Shown: one piece after another, positions 8,306 to 16,478 of the stretch | Position numbering within the stretch: position 1 is the first letter of the stretch | Layout: each line of letters opens with the position of its first letter | Source: CAYRPO01 sp964426305 | GTDB taxonomy: Bacteria; Patescibacteriota; Saccharimonadia; Saccharimonadales; CAIOMD01 | DNA: 33,515 nt | Direction of reading: 5' to 3' | Assembly: GCA_964426305.1 (NCBI GenBank) | Contig: CAYRPO010000004.1 | Location: 1-33,515, forward strand | Notes under the pieces: generated by a model | Told to the model about the DNA's origin: nothing | The model's database searches: none | The model's input: the letters and a program-made list of their open reading frames with translations, nothing else | Position numbers and translations under genes: made by a program

Positions 8306-8314
8306 TGATATACT
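8306..8314 (+). promoter_or_regulatory. Putative extended -10 promoter of the atp operon
   Basis: TGATATACT (TGn plus TATACT) lies about 75 bases before the atpB ATG in the 167-base space after the SulP gene. A second AT-rich TATATACACAAT follows at about 8332-8343. An AGAGGT Shine-Dalgarno sequence lies 7 bases before atpB, so this operon has a normal leader. Confidence 0.4.
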
Positions 8315-8388
8315 AAAAGACAACGAATGGGTATATACACAATAAACATCAGTAGACAGGTATTGCCTACTTCCCAGAGGTATGCATA

Positions 8389-9240
8389 ATGCCACCTTTG
8401 TTATTTGCGTCCGAAGGCGGCGCGCAATTAGCTGCTGAAACTGTCTTTACGGTCGGCAATCTTGCTGTTACAAACTCTATGCTTATGGGCGTGGTTGTCG
8501 CTGTCATAGTGTGCAGTGTCTTTTATATCGCTGCTCGCAAGACAGAACTACGTCCGCTGTCTAAGTTTGGTTTTTTTGTGACAGCCGCTACCGAATTTGT
8601 ACTCGGCACGATCACAAACAACTTTAGTGGCGACGAAAAACGCGCACGCAAATTTTTGCCACTTTTTGTCGGGCTATTCTTTTTCATTTTGCTCAATAAC
8701 TTGGCAGGGCTATTGCCCGGCATGGGAGGCTCAATCTATATAGAGTCTGAGCCTGGTGTCCGCGCTGCCCTGCTACGTCCTTTTACGACTGATCTTAATG
8801 GCACGCTGGCGCTGGCATTCATTAGTATTGGCACGGTCCAATACTATGCCATTAAAGAGCGCGGCTTCTTTGGGCATATCAAACATTATTTTAGTCTAAT
8901 GACGCCATGGTGGAATCCAATTAACTTCTTTATTGGCACCATTGAAATCATGGGTGAATTTATCCGTATGCTTACCCTTGCGCTACGTTTGTTTGGGGTT
9001 ATTTATGCGGGAGAGGTTTTGTTGCATGTTATCGCTAACTTGTCTGGTAATTTTGCATCCATCGGTACGTTCCCAGTGATACTCATGGAGATTTTCTTCT
9101 CGGCCATCCAGGCCTACATATTTATCATGTTGTCGTCGGTGTATTTGGCAATGGGCACTGCGCCTGTTGACCACGGCGATCACAGCCAGCGATCGAAGCC
9201 AGATGATGTTCATCATGAACGTGCTCAGGCTACGACATAA
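8389..9240 (+). CDS. atpB: ATP synthase Fo subunit a
   Basis: A 283-aa membrane subunit a that forms the two proton half-channels against the c ring. The essential arginine is in the helix MLTLALRLFGVIYAGEVLL (about residues 187-205), and the preceding NPINFFIGTIEIMGEFIRM segment and the FFILLNNLAGLLPG motif are typical. The usual Asn after RLFG is replaced by Val. The C-terminal tail (about 25 residues after VYLAMGTAP) is hydrophilic and His-rich. The start ATG has an upstream AGAGGT. It is the first gene of atpBEFHAGDC; no atpI precedes it. Confidence 0.95.
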   Translation: MPPLLFASEGGAQLAAETVFTVGNLAVTNSMLMGVVVAVIVCSVFYIAARKTELRPLSKFGFFVTAATEFVLGTITNNFSGDEKRARKFLPLFVGLFFFILLNNLAGLLPGMGGSIYIESEPGVRAALLRPFTTDLNGTLALAFISIGTVQYYAIKERGFFGHIKHYFSLMTPWWNPINFFIGTIEIMGEFIRMLTLALRLFGVIYAGEVLLHVIANLSGNFASIGTFPVILMEIFFSAIQAYIFIMLSSVYLAMGTAPVDHGDHSQRSKPDDVHHERAQATT

Positions 9241-9261
9241 CAAGCAACTAAAAGGAGTACT

Positions 9262-9480
9262 ATGACAGAGATTGACCCAGCACTTATCAAAGGACTAACA
9301 ATTGCAATCGGTGCATTCGGACCGGCCATAGGTTTGGCGCTTATCGGTTCATCTGCCGTACAGTCGGTTGGTCGCAACCCCGAGGCACAAAGTAAAATTC
9401 TAACTATGTCACTTATTATGGCTGGCCTTGTCGACGCCATCATGGTCTTCATCTTGCTGGTTGTGTTTACGACAAATTAG
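9262..9480 (+). CDS. atpE: ATP synthase Fo subunit c
   Basis: A 72-aa two-helix hairpin that forms the rotor ring. Helix 1 is glycine-rich (IAIGAFGPAIGLALIGSSAV), the polar loop is VGRNPEAQ (usual R-Q/N-P), and helix 2 carries the ion-binding D58 in GLVDAIMVF, equivalent to E. coli D61. No Gln in helix 1 or Ser/Thr next to the acid makes up a sodium signature, so a proton-driven ring is inferred. An AGGAG-type Shine-Dalgarno (AAAAGGAGT) precedes the ATG. Confidence 0.97.
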   Translation: MTEIDPALIKGLTIAIGAFGPAIGLALIGSSAVQSVGRNPEAQSKILTMSLIMAGLVDAIMVFILLVVFTTN

Positions 9481-9491
9481 GAGAGATTATT

Positions 9492-10040
9492 TTGCAACAG
9501 TATTTTGTACAATTTGCGAGTGCAGAGCCAGCAACTGGCATTGGTGCGCTGGGGCTTGATGTACGTTCGTTTATCTTTCAGCTCATCACGTTTCTGTTGG
9601 TTGTCGCTTTTCTCAAGAAATACGCGATCAATAAGTTGTACGCAGTTATCGATGCGCGGCGCAAAGAGATTGCCGATGGCTTAGAGCGTGCAGAACTCGC
9701 AAAAAAACAACTCGAATTAGCTGGACTGGAGGCAGACCAAATTGTAGGCGCTGCTCGCGTAGAGGCCGATGCGATTTCGAAAGAGGCGCGAGCTCAAGCA
9801 GCTACCGAAGTAGCAAAGATCGAACAAAAGGCTCAGGCGCGCGCAGAGCGAATAGTCGCAGAATCTCGAGAGCAGCTATCGGGTGAGGTCGAAAAGGCCG
9901 AAGCCGAGCTCAAGAAACGGTCTGCGCAATTTGTTAGCCAGGCCACCGAAAGAGTATTGCAGGCAAAGCTGCAAGGGTCGATTGACGAAGCATTGATACG
10001 TCGTACGTTGGCAGAACTAGAAGCCGAGGGTATACAGTGA
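9492..10040 (+). CDS. atpF: ATP synthase Fo subunit b (TTG start)
   Basis: A 182-aa peripheral stalk subunit: a single membrane helix (about residues 26-45, FIFQLITFLLVVAFLKKYA) then a long, charged, Ala/Glu/Lys-rich coiled coil to the C-terminus, which binds the delta subunit. The start is TTG; AGGAGAG beginning at 9479 lies 6-7 bases before it, and no better ATG is available before the membrane segment. The stop TGA overlaps the GTG start of atpH. Confidence 0.95.
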   Translation: MQQYFVQFASAEPATGIGALGLDVRSFIFQLITFLLVVAFLKKYAINKLYAVIDARRKEIADGLERAELAKKQLELAGLEADQIVGAARVEADAISKEARAQAATEVAKIEQKAQARAERIVAESREQLSGEVEKAEAELKKRSAQFVSQATERVLQAKLQGSIDEALIRRTLAELEAEGIQ

Positions 10041-10417
10041 CGTCGCGCAGTGCACTTGCTAACTATATTGTCAACAACCTCGAGCAGGATCGTGAAAACG
10101 TTGTGCGTCAGGTTGCGGCATGGCTTTCGACGCACGGCCGCAAGCGGGATGTTTCGTATGTTACGCAAGATGTCGCCAATATTTTGCAGCAACGCGGCGA
10201 GGTGTGGGCACGTGTGACAGTGGCGCGACCCATAACCGACGACGTTCGTCAGCAGATCGAGAACTATATTAAGTTCGCAACACACGCGAAAGAAGTTGGC
10301 TTAGACGTGGTGGTTGATCCAGGCCACATTGGCGGGGTGCGGATTGACACACCACAGGGCAGCTTAGATGCAAGTGTTCGAACGCAGTTGACTGACTTTG
10401 TTCAAGGAGTGAAATAA
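10037..10417 (+). CDS. atpH: ATP synthase F1 subunit delta, short form (GTG start)
   Basis: A 126-aa delta/OSCP subunit, well under the usual 175-180 aa. The C-terminal part is recognisable: VTVARPITDDVRQQIENYI, then VDPGHIGGVRIDTPQGSLDA, the conserved D-P-x-L/I-x-GG and LD-x-S turn that contacts subunit b. The N-terminal six-helix bundle that caps the alpha3beta3 head is much reduced: only about 50 residues precede the C-terminal module. The GTG start overlaps the atpF stop (GTGA). The gene is intact in frame, so the short form looks inherited rather than broken. Confidence 0.85.
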   Translation: MTSRSALANYIVNNLEQDRENVVRQVAAWLSTHGRKRDVSYVTQDVANILQQRGEVWARVTVARPITDDVRQQIENYIKFATHAKEVGLDVVVDPGHIGGVRIDTPQGSLDASVRTQLTDFVQGVK

Positions 10418-10422
10418 ACGCT

Positions 10423-11946
10423 ATGTTAGATGTCAAGAAATTAACTGCCGATCTAGAAGAAGCGATTGCCGACATCGGCAATGCGGCCGAACTAAAGACA
10501 AGCGGCATCGTAACTCGTGTGAGCGATGGCATTGCCTGGATTTATGGCTTGCCTCAAACAGGTTTTAGCGAAGTGCTTGAAATCGAGACGACCGATGGTG
10601 GTACTGCTCGAGCATTTGCGCTGAACTTGCTCGAAGATGAGATTGGAGCAGTATTACTAGACTCCGAATTGGGTGTGAGCGCTGGCGCACGAGTAACCAG
10701 AACGACGCGTAGCCTAGAGGTGCCGGTAGGCCCGGAGCTCATCGGCCGCGTTGTCGATCCACTTGGTCGTCCCTTGGATGGTGCTGGAGAGATCAAAACA
10801 AGCAAAACTGGTGCAATTGAGCGACCAGCTCCAGGCGTGATGGATCGCAAAGGCGTTCACGAACCACTTGCCACAGGCATCACTGCCATCGACGCCCTTG
10901 TGCCGATTGGTCGCGGACAGCGAGAGCTGATCATTGGTGACCGCCAAACCGGCAAAACCGCCATTACCATCGATACGATGATCAACCAAGCTCGCCAAAA
11001 AACAGGTGTCATAAATGTGTATGTCGCCATAGGCCAAAAAAGTTCAAAGGTCGCGGCACTTGTTGAGCGCCTCAAGAACGAAGGCGTCATGGATCAGACC
11101 ATCGTTGTGACAACAAGTCCAAGCGACCCTGCGAGCCTGTTGTACTTGGCGCCATACGCTGGTTGTGCCATGGCAGAATATTTTCGCGATAACAAGCAAC
11201 ATGCACTGATCATCTATGATGATCTGTCCAAACATGCTGTCGCATACCGTCAGATGTCGCTATTGCTTCGTCGTCCGCCGGGTCGCGAGGCCTATCCTGG
11301 CGATGTCTTCTACCTACACTCCCGCCTCCTTGAACGTGCCGCAAAGCTAAGTGATGATCTTGGCGCTGGGAGCTTGACTGCCCTGCCGATCATTGAAACG
11401 CAAGCAGGAGACATTAGCGCCTACATCCCTACGAATGTCATCAGCATTACCGACGGACAGATTTTTATGGAGACAAACCTGTTTTATCAGGGTATACGAC
11501 CGGCCGTATCGGTGGGGCTGAGTGTGAGTCGTGTTGGTAGCGCCGCACAGACAAAAGCCACAAAAGCGGTCGCTGGTACATTGCGACTGGAGCTAGCACA
11601 GTTCCGTGAACTTGCTGCATTTGCACAGTTTGCAAGCGACCTTGACGATGACACCAAGATGCGCATTGCACGTGGTCGTCTGTTAACAGAAGTTCTCAAG
11701 CAAAAGCAGTACAATCCGCTCAGTGTTGGCGAGCAAGTCGTCAGCCTCATTGGCGCAACCAGTGGTACGCTCGATCATCTGGTCGAAACCGATGTCTATG
11801 CTGCCATTGCAGCGCTGATTGCAAAGGTTAAAAAGGACGAGGCAAAGCTATATGAGTCAATCAATGCCGGAACCAAGCCAACAGACGAAGAACTGGAACG
11901 GGTGCAAAAAATAGCCGCAGGAGTTGCTAAATCATTTAGCAAATAA
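10423..11946 (+). CDS. atpA: ATP synthase F1 subunit alpha
   Basis: A 507-aa non-catalytic nucleotide-binding subunit. The Walker A motif GDRQTGKT is at about residues 169-176, the Walker B region ALIIYDDLSKHA follows, and the arginine finger is in SVGLSVSRVGSAAQ. Length and domain order (N-terminal beta-barrel, nucleotide-binding domain, C-terminal helical domain) are normal. AAGGAGTG lies upstream. It starts five bases after the atpH stop. Confidence 0.98.
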   Translation: MLDVKKLTADLEEAIADIGNAAELKTSGIVTRVSDGIAWIYGLPQTGFSEVLEIETTDGGTARAFALNLLEDEIGAVLLDSELGVSAGARVTRTTRSLEVPVGPELIGRVVDPLGRPLDGAGEIKTSKTGAIERPAPGVMDRKGVHEPLATGITAIDALVPIGRGQRELIIGDRQTGKTAITIDTMINQARQKTGVINVYVAIGQKSSKVAALVERLKNEGVMDQTIVVTTSPSDPASLLYLAPYAGCAMAEYFRDNKQHALIIYDDLSKHAVAYRQMSLLLRRPPGREAYPGDVFYLHSRLLERAAKLSDDLGAGSLTALPIIETQAGDISAYIPTNVISITDGQIFMETNLFYQGIRPAVSVGLSVSRVGSAAQTKATKAVAGTLRLELAQFRELAAFAQFASDLDDDTKMRIARGRLLTEVLKQKQYNPLSVGEQVVSLIGATSGTLDHLVETDVYAAIAALIAKVKKDEAKLYESINAGTKPTDEELERVQKIAAGVAKSFSK

Positions 11947-11951
11947 CTAGT

Positions 11952-12809
11952 ATGAGTTCCCAACAAATCATCAAGCGCCGTATTAAATCGGTTGGAAACA
12001 CCAGGCAGATTACAAAAGCCATGCAGTTGGTTGCCGCCAGCAAATTACGCCGGGCGCAAGACGAAGCATTTGGAGCCAAGGACTACATTACTGCGGCACA
12101 GTCTGTCCTAGAGCGGCTTGCTGCGACTCCAGATGCTGCTGAACATCCGTTTTTTCAAGCCCGTAAAGAAGTCAAGTCGGTGCTGTCGATTGTTATTACG
12201 AGTGATCGAGGTCTTGCTGGAGCGTACAATGCAAACGTATTGCGTGCCTATACGCGTATGTGTTTGGCGGATGACATTATTTTGCATAAGGCATTCTGCG
12301 TGGGCAGGTACGGCTCGGAACTCATTGCTCATATCGACGAAGTTACGATTGTGGCGAGCTATGCAAACAACGATGTTGACGTGAACGTGGAGGTTGCTCA
12401 GCCAATCTTACGTGATGCGGCCAATATGTTTCGCAGTGGCAAAGTTGACGAGGTACGTGTTGTCTACACAAAGTATTTTTCGACCATTCGCCAAGAAGTC
12501 GTTATTGAGCGTTTGTTGCCCGTAGTGCCAGCTGTATCGGATCAAGCGCTACTACCCCGGTACCTCGAGCCAACGGCAAAGGAACTCATTGCTTATACGG
12601 TCGAGCATATGCTGGAGGCAGAAATTCTGCAGGCGGTGCTCGAGGCGCAAGCCAGTGAACATGCCAGTCGTATGCTAGCTATGAAGAATGCAACCGACAA
12701 CGCAACCGAGCTGATAGATGATCTGACGCTTGAGGCCAACAAGGCACGCCAAGCTCGTATTACCCAAGAACTTGCCGAAATCAGTGCAGGTGCTGAGGCC
12801 ATGAAGTAG
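11952..12809 (+). CDS. atpG: ATP synthase F1 subunit gamma
   Basis: A 285-aa central rotor shaft. The N-terminal helix IKRRIKSVGNTRQITKAMQLVAASKLRRAQ and the C-terminal helix with NATDNATELIDDLTLEANKA, then RQARITQELAEI, form the antiparallel coiled coil that rotates inside alpha3beta3. The middle Rossmann-like domain contains ITSDRGLAGAYN. The start is five bases after atpA; no clear Shine-Dalgarno is seen, which fits coupling to atpA translation. Confidence 0.97.
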   Translation: MSSQQIIKRRIKSVGNTRQITKAMQLVAASKLRRAQDEAFGAKDYITAAQSVLERLAATPDAAEHPFFQARKEVKSVLSIVITSDRGLAGAYNANVLRAYTRMCLADDIILHKAFCVGRYGSELIAHIDEVTIVASYANNDVDVNVEVAQPILRDAANMFRSGKVDEVRVVYTKYFSTIRQEVVIERLLPVVPAVSDQALLPRYLEPTAKELIAYTVEHMLEAEILQAVLEAQASEHASRMLAMKNATDNATELIDDLTLEANKARQARITQELAEISAGAEAMK

Positions 12810-12855
12810 TCACCAAGAATATTATTGCTAGTATCCAAATAGAGGAGAATCAACC

Positions 12856-14241
12856 ATGACAAAGACAACAGAGCGAACAACAACCGGCAAGATCATACAG
12901 ATTGTTGGCGTGGTTGTTGATGTCGAATTTGTTGGCGACAAACTTCCAGCAATCTATGATGCCTTGACAATCCAACACGATGGTCGAACGGTGTACCTGG
13001 AAATCGCGCAGCATTTGAGCGAGCATACTGTCCGCGCCGTTGCACTCAGTTCGACCGATGGCCTGGCCAGGGGCCAAGAAGTTGTTGCGACTGGCGGACC
13101 AATTAGTATTCCTGTCGGTGATGAGACTATGGGTCGCATGTTTAATGTGGTCGGTGAACCGATTGACAAAAAACCAGCACCCAAAAATGCAAAACGTGCC
13201 TCGATCCATCGTGCCCCACCTGCCCTGAGTGAGCAAAGCGGCAAGATTGAGATCTTAGAAACCGGAATCAAGGTCATTGATCTCATTTGTCCGATCACAA
13301 AAGGTGGCAAGGTTGGTTTGTTTGGTGGTGCGGGCGTTGGCAAAACAGTGTTGATCACTGAGCTCATCAACAATATCGCCAAGTACCACAGTGGTAACTC
13401 AGTTTTTGCTGGTGTCGGTGAGCGCACGCGTGAAGGTAATGATTTGTATCACGAAATGGCCGATAGCGGTGTCCTAGACAAAACAAGCCTTGTGTTTGGA
13501 CAGATGAACGAACCACCAGGTGCCCGTTTGCGCGTGGCCCTGTCTGGATTGACTTTGGCCGAGGGATTCCGAGATCAAGGCAAAGACGTACTGTTGTTTG
13601 TTGACAATATTTTTCGCTTTACTCAAGCCGGAGCAGAAGTGTCAGCGCTGTTGGGTCGCTTGCCGAGCGCTGTCGGATACCAACCAAACTTGCAACAAGA
13701 GATGGGCGCCCTACAGGAACGCATTACTAGCACCAAAACCGGGTCGATTACTTCTGTGCAAGCTGTGTATGTGCCTGCTGACGACTTAACCGATCCAGCA
13801 CCTGCTACTACTTTTTCTCACCTTGATTCGACAATTGTGCTCAGCCGAGCGTTGACCGAACTTGGTTTGTATCCTGCTGTCGATCCGCTCGATTCGAGCA
13901 GTACAATCTTGGATCCAGAGGTCATTGGCGAAGAGCATTATACGGTAGCGCGCGAGGTACAACGCATACTGCAACGCTACAAAGACCTACAGGACATTAT
14001 TGCGATTTTGGGTATGGAAGAGTTAAGTGAAGAAGACAAGCAAACAGTGGCTCGCGCACGTCGCATACAGCGATTCCTGACACAGCCATTCCATGTGGCT
14101 GAAGTATTTTTGAACAAGCCAGGTGCATACGTTAAGCTCGAGGATACAATCAAAGGTTGCCAAGAAATTCTTGCCGGCAAACATGACGACAAGCCCGAGA
14201 GTGCATTTTACCTGAAGGGCGACATAAAGGATGTTAAGTAG
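12856..14241 (+). CDS. atpD: ATP synthase F1 subunit beta
   Basis: A 461-aa catalytic subunit. The P-loop GGAGVGKT is at about residue 156, followed by the catalytic Glu segment GERTREGNDLYHEM, Walker B DVLLFVDNIFRFTQAG, the ALLGRLPSAVGYQP loop and the DELSEED-type lever MEELSEEDKQTV. Length is normal. The ATG has a strong AGAGGAG sequence about 8 bases upstream. This is one of the better Shine-Dalgarno sites in the operon. Confidence 0.98.
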   Translation: MTKTTERTTTGKIIQIVGVVVDVEFVGDKLPAIYDALTIQHDGRTVYLEIAQHLSEHTVRAVALSSTDGLARGQEVVATGGPISIPVGDETMGRMFNVVGEPIDKKPAPKNAKRASIHRAPPALSEQSGKIEILETGIKVIDLICPITKGGKVGLFGGAGVGKTVLITELINNIAKYHSGNSVFAGVGERTREGNDLYHEMADSGVLDKTSLVFGQMNEPPGARLRVALSGLTLAEGFRDQGKDVLLFVDNIFRFTQAGAEVSALLGRLPSAVGYQPNLQQEMGALQERITSTKTGSITSVQAVYVPADDLTDPAPATTFSHLDSTIVLSRALTELGLYPAVDPLDSSSTILDPEVIGEEHYTVAREVQRILQRYKDLQDIIAILGMEELSEEDKQTVARARRIQRFLTQPFHVAEVFLNKPGAYVKLEDTIKGCQEILAGKHDDKPESAFYLKGDIKDVK

Positions 14242-14243
14242 CA

Positions 14244-14672
14244 ATGGCAAAGCCTCTGCTTCATGTTCGCATATTATCGCTCGCAGGTACGCAATTTGAC
14301 GGCCCTGCCGCTGGTATTGCACTAACAACAGCATTGGGCGACATAGCCGTGTTGGCAGACCATGCCCCAATTACAACAATCGTTCGTCCTGGAATGGTGC
14401 GTGTGCTGATGGCCGATGGGACTGCTGATCAGACGTTCGTAACATTTGGAGGCATTTTAGATGTAGATAACGGCGAAGCGAGACTATTGTCCGATGAAGT
14501 CGAACATGAAGACGAGCTCATCGAAAAAGAGATCGAAGCCGCCCTTGCTACGGCGCAGCATCTTGTGTCGAAGGCGACAAACACACGGGAACTTGCAGAA
14601 GCACAGGCCATGGTTGATCGCCAGGCAGTCCGTTTGGGAGTTGCACAGCTACGTCGTCGTAAAAAGCAGTAA
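14244..14672 (+). CDS. atpC: ATP synthase F1 subunit epsilon
   Basis: A 142-aa subunit with an N-terminal beta-sandwich (about residues 1-85, including ALGDIAVLADHAPITTIVRP and FVTFGGILDVDNGEARLLSD) and a C-terminal pair of helices rich in Glu/Ala/Arg. It links gamma to the c ring and can inhibit ATP hydrolysis. It starts two bases after the atpD stop and is the last gene of the operon, followed by an intrinsic terminator. Confidence 0.95.
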   Translation: MAKPLLHVRILSLAGTQFDGPAAGIALTTALGDIAVLADHAPITTIVRPGMVRVLMADGTADQTFVTFGGILDVDNGEARLLSDEVEHEDELIEKEIEAALATAQHLVSKATNTRELAEAQAMVDRQAVRLGVAQLRRRKKQ

Positions 14673-14693
14673 CTACACCTTAAAAATAACACC

Positions 14694-14733
14694 ACAACAT
14701 GTGTACTACTTTTTGGCACATGGTTGTTTTTTT
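14694..14733 (+). terminator. Intrinsic terminator of the atp operon
   Basis: ACAACATGTG at 14694-14703 pairs with CACATGGTTGT at 14717-14727 (ten pairs with one bulged G), followed by a run of seven T. It lies 22 bases after the atpC stop. Confidence 0.8.
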
Positions 14734-14752
14734 GCCTAAAGAAACCTATACT
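14724..14752 (+). promoter_or_regulatory. Promoter for the coiled-coil membrane protein
   Basis: TTGTTT at 14724-14729 and TATACT at 14747-14752 are spaced by 17 bases. The -35 overlaps the terminator arm of the atp operon. The leader is about 30 bases and carries GAGGA before the ATG at 14789. Confidence 0.5.
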
Positions 14753-14788
14753 TGTACCATAAGCATTAACTCTTAGCTGCGAGGAACT

Positions 14789-15415
14789 ATGGAACCAATC
14801 AAACAAAATCAAAGTGTTGACGGATTTCGACCGATTGATGGTGTGAGTGGATCAGGACCTACTCCTCCCAATAGTCCAGCTGGCGGTTTTTCGGGCGGCC
14901 CAAGGCCAGGTACCGGTGATCTTAATACGGCCGGTAGAGCCCCAGGCGATGTGTCGGCACAGCCCAATCCTGTTCAACATCCCGTACAAGGCGACGTAGA
15001 CGATGTAGCAAAGCTACGCAAGAAAAATAAGAGTCTCAAGATTTGGCTCGCTATACTGTCGTTGTTGTTTGTGGCTGGCATAACTGCTGCTGTCGTATCG
15101 TACATGCAGACATCGAAAAGCCAGGCAGATTTAGACAAGAAAAATCAAGAAATTGCTACCCTTGAACAGGAAGCTAAAGAGCAGCAAGCTTCGGCTACAC
15201 AGCAACAGATCGACCAGCTAAAGACTGAAAATGCCGATCTTAAGCAGCAAAATGCTGAACTGCAGAAACAAGTTACCGAGCTGCAGACGTATATCACGAC
15301 CCTATATAAAGCTGCATCTGACCTAAAGACAAAATGTGCCTCATCATGCTCGAACATAACAGTCCCTGCAAAGCCAGCGAGCGCAACGGCCACCACCACT
15401 CAGACCACTCCTTAG
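14789..15415 (+). CDS. Single-pass membrane protein with extracytoplasmic coiled coil, unidentified
   Basis: A 208-aa protein with three parts. Residues 1-80 are Gly/Pro/Asn-rich and look disordered. Residues about 84-108 form one membrane helix (IWLAILSLLFVAGITAAVVS) preceded by KLRKKNKSLK, so the N-terminus is probably inside. Residues about 112-175 are a Gln/Glu/Lys-rich coiled coil (leucine-spaced DLDKKNQEIATLEQ and LKTENADLKQQ). The end contains a CASSC pair and a Thr/Ala-rich tail. No enzyme domain is seen. It is a single-gene unit between two intrinsic terminators. A structural, division-related or surface role is possible but not shown by sequence. Confidence 0.75.
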   Translation: MEPIKQNQSVDGFRPIDGVSGSGPTPPNSPAGGFSGGPRPGTGDLNTAGRAPGDVSAQPNPVQHPVQGDVDDVAKLRKKNKSLKIWLAILSLLFVAGITAAVVSYMQTSKSQADLDKKNQEIATLEQEAKEQQASATQQQIDQLKTENADLKQQNAELQKQVTELQTYITTLYKAASDLKTKCASSCSNITVPAKPASATATTTQTTP

Positions 15416-15437
15416 TAGCACGTTCCGCCTACAGGGC

Positions 15438-15474
15438 AAAGAAAGGCTGTAAAATCTACAGCCTTTCTTTTTTT
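15438..15474 (+). terminator. Intrinsic terminator after the coiled-coil protein
   Basis: AAAGAAAGGCTGTA and TACAGCCTTTCTTT form a perfect 14-bp stem with a five-base loop (15452-15456), followed by a T run to 15474. It lies 22 bases after the stop. Confidence 0.9.
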
Positions 15475-15508
15475 ATGCATCAAAAAATGATACTGTAACA
15501 GATGATAT

Positions 15509-16450
15509 ATGCCAAAAAAAGCCAACAAACATGCATCGGCAAAATACATTACGCCCCTACTGATCAACAGTCTCTCTGGGCGTGTCCTCAAGATGCCAGC
15601 CGCACACCCAAACGCCAAACGTGAGCTTCTGATCGTATATGGACAACATTCTAGTCTGGAGCGCATGTTTACTATCGTGCAAGACTTGTCCGAATTTGGT
15701 CCCGTAACCATGCCAGACTTGCCGGGATTTGGCGGTATGGATAGTTTTTATACGATCGGCCATACGCCTGACATAGATGCATACGCAGACTATCTGGCAA
15801 CTTTTATCAAAATGCACTACAAGAAGCGCCGTTTTAGCATAGGAGCAATGAGTATTGGTTTTTTGTTTGCGACACGGATGCTCCAGCGACATCCCGACAT
15901 AGCACATCAAGTGGATTTGGTCATTGGTTTTGCTGGACTGACACATAAGGATGACTTTCGTTTTAAGAAATATACGCTTTGGCAGCTCAAGACCTTGGCC
16001 CAAGCTGTCTCATGGCGACCGATGGCCTTCTTTGTGCAGACTGTCGTCTTACGTGGACCAATGATCAGATGCGCGTATACGCTTGTTGCAAAACGACACA
16101 CGAAGATGAAAGATGCAGATCGCACCGAGCGCAACCAGCGTATCGATTTTGAAATTGGCCTCTGGCAGGCTAACGATATCAGGAGTCAGGGTTTTACGGG
16201 CTTACAAATGTTCCAGGCCGACCTAACCGGGCAAAAAATTCCGTTACCACTGCACCATATTGCCGTCGATGGCGACCAGTATTTTAACAATACGATGGTC
16301 GAGAAGCACTTGCGCGCCATATATAAAACCGTCAAAGTGCATCCTGCTGCTCTGCCGAGTCATGTGCCAACGGTACTTGCGAACGTAGAAGAAGCACGAG
16401 TTTTTACGCCCGAATCAGTCCGTAAGCAACTGGCGAAAAAACAAAAGTAG
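15509..16450 (+). CDS. Alpha/beta hydrolase-fold protein, first of the envelope cluster
   Basis: A 313-aa protein. The hydrolase fold is suggested by a beta strand followed by VTMPDLPGFGGMD (the common D-x-P-G-F-G turn at about residues 66-78) and the nucleophile elbow SIGAMSIGFLFATRM at about 112-126. There the first Gly of G-x-S-x-G is Ala (A-M-S-I-G). A late Asp (AVDGDQYF) and His (KVHPAALPSH) could complete a triad. The N-terminus is basic and there is no signal peptide. It precedes two glycosyltransferases in the same direction. The substrate is unknown; an acyl or lipid ester is a guess from context. Confidence 0.65.
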   Translation: MPKKANKHASAKYITPLLINSLSGRVLKMPAAHPNAKRELLIVYGQHSSLERMFTIVQDLSEFGPVTMPDLPGFGGMDSFYTIGHTPDIDAYADYLATFIKMHYKKRRFSIGAMSIGFLFATRMLQRHPDIAHQVDLVIGFAGLTHKDDFRFKKYTLWQLKTLAQAVSWRPMAFFVQTVVLRGPMIRCAYTLVAKRHTKMKDADRTERNQRIDFEIGLWQANDIRSQGFTGLQMFQADLTGQKIPLPLHHIAVDGDQYFNNTMVEKHLRAIYKTVKVHPAALPSHVPTVLANVEEARVFTPESVRKQLAKKQK

Positions 16451-16459
16451 CGCTTGTTT

Positions 16460-16468
16460 TGGTATACT
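16460..16468 (+). promoter_or_regulatory. Extended -10 before the first GT4 gene
   Basis: TGGTATACT (TGn plus TATACT) ends 10 bases before the ATG at 16479. The predicted leader is only a few bases, and no Shine-Dalgarno is present. Confidence 0.5.
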
Positions 16469-16478
16469 GGACGTAACT

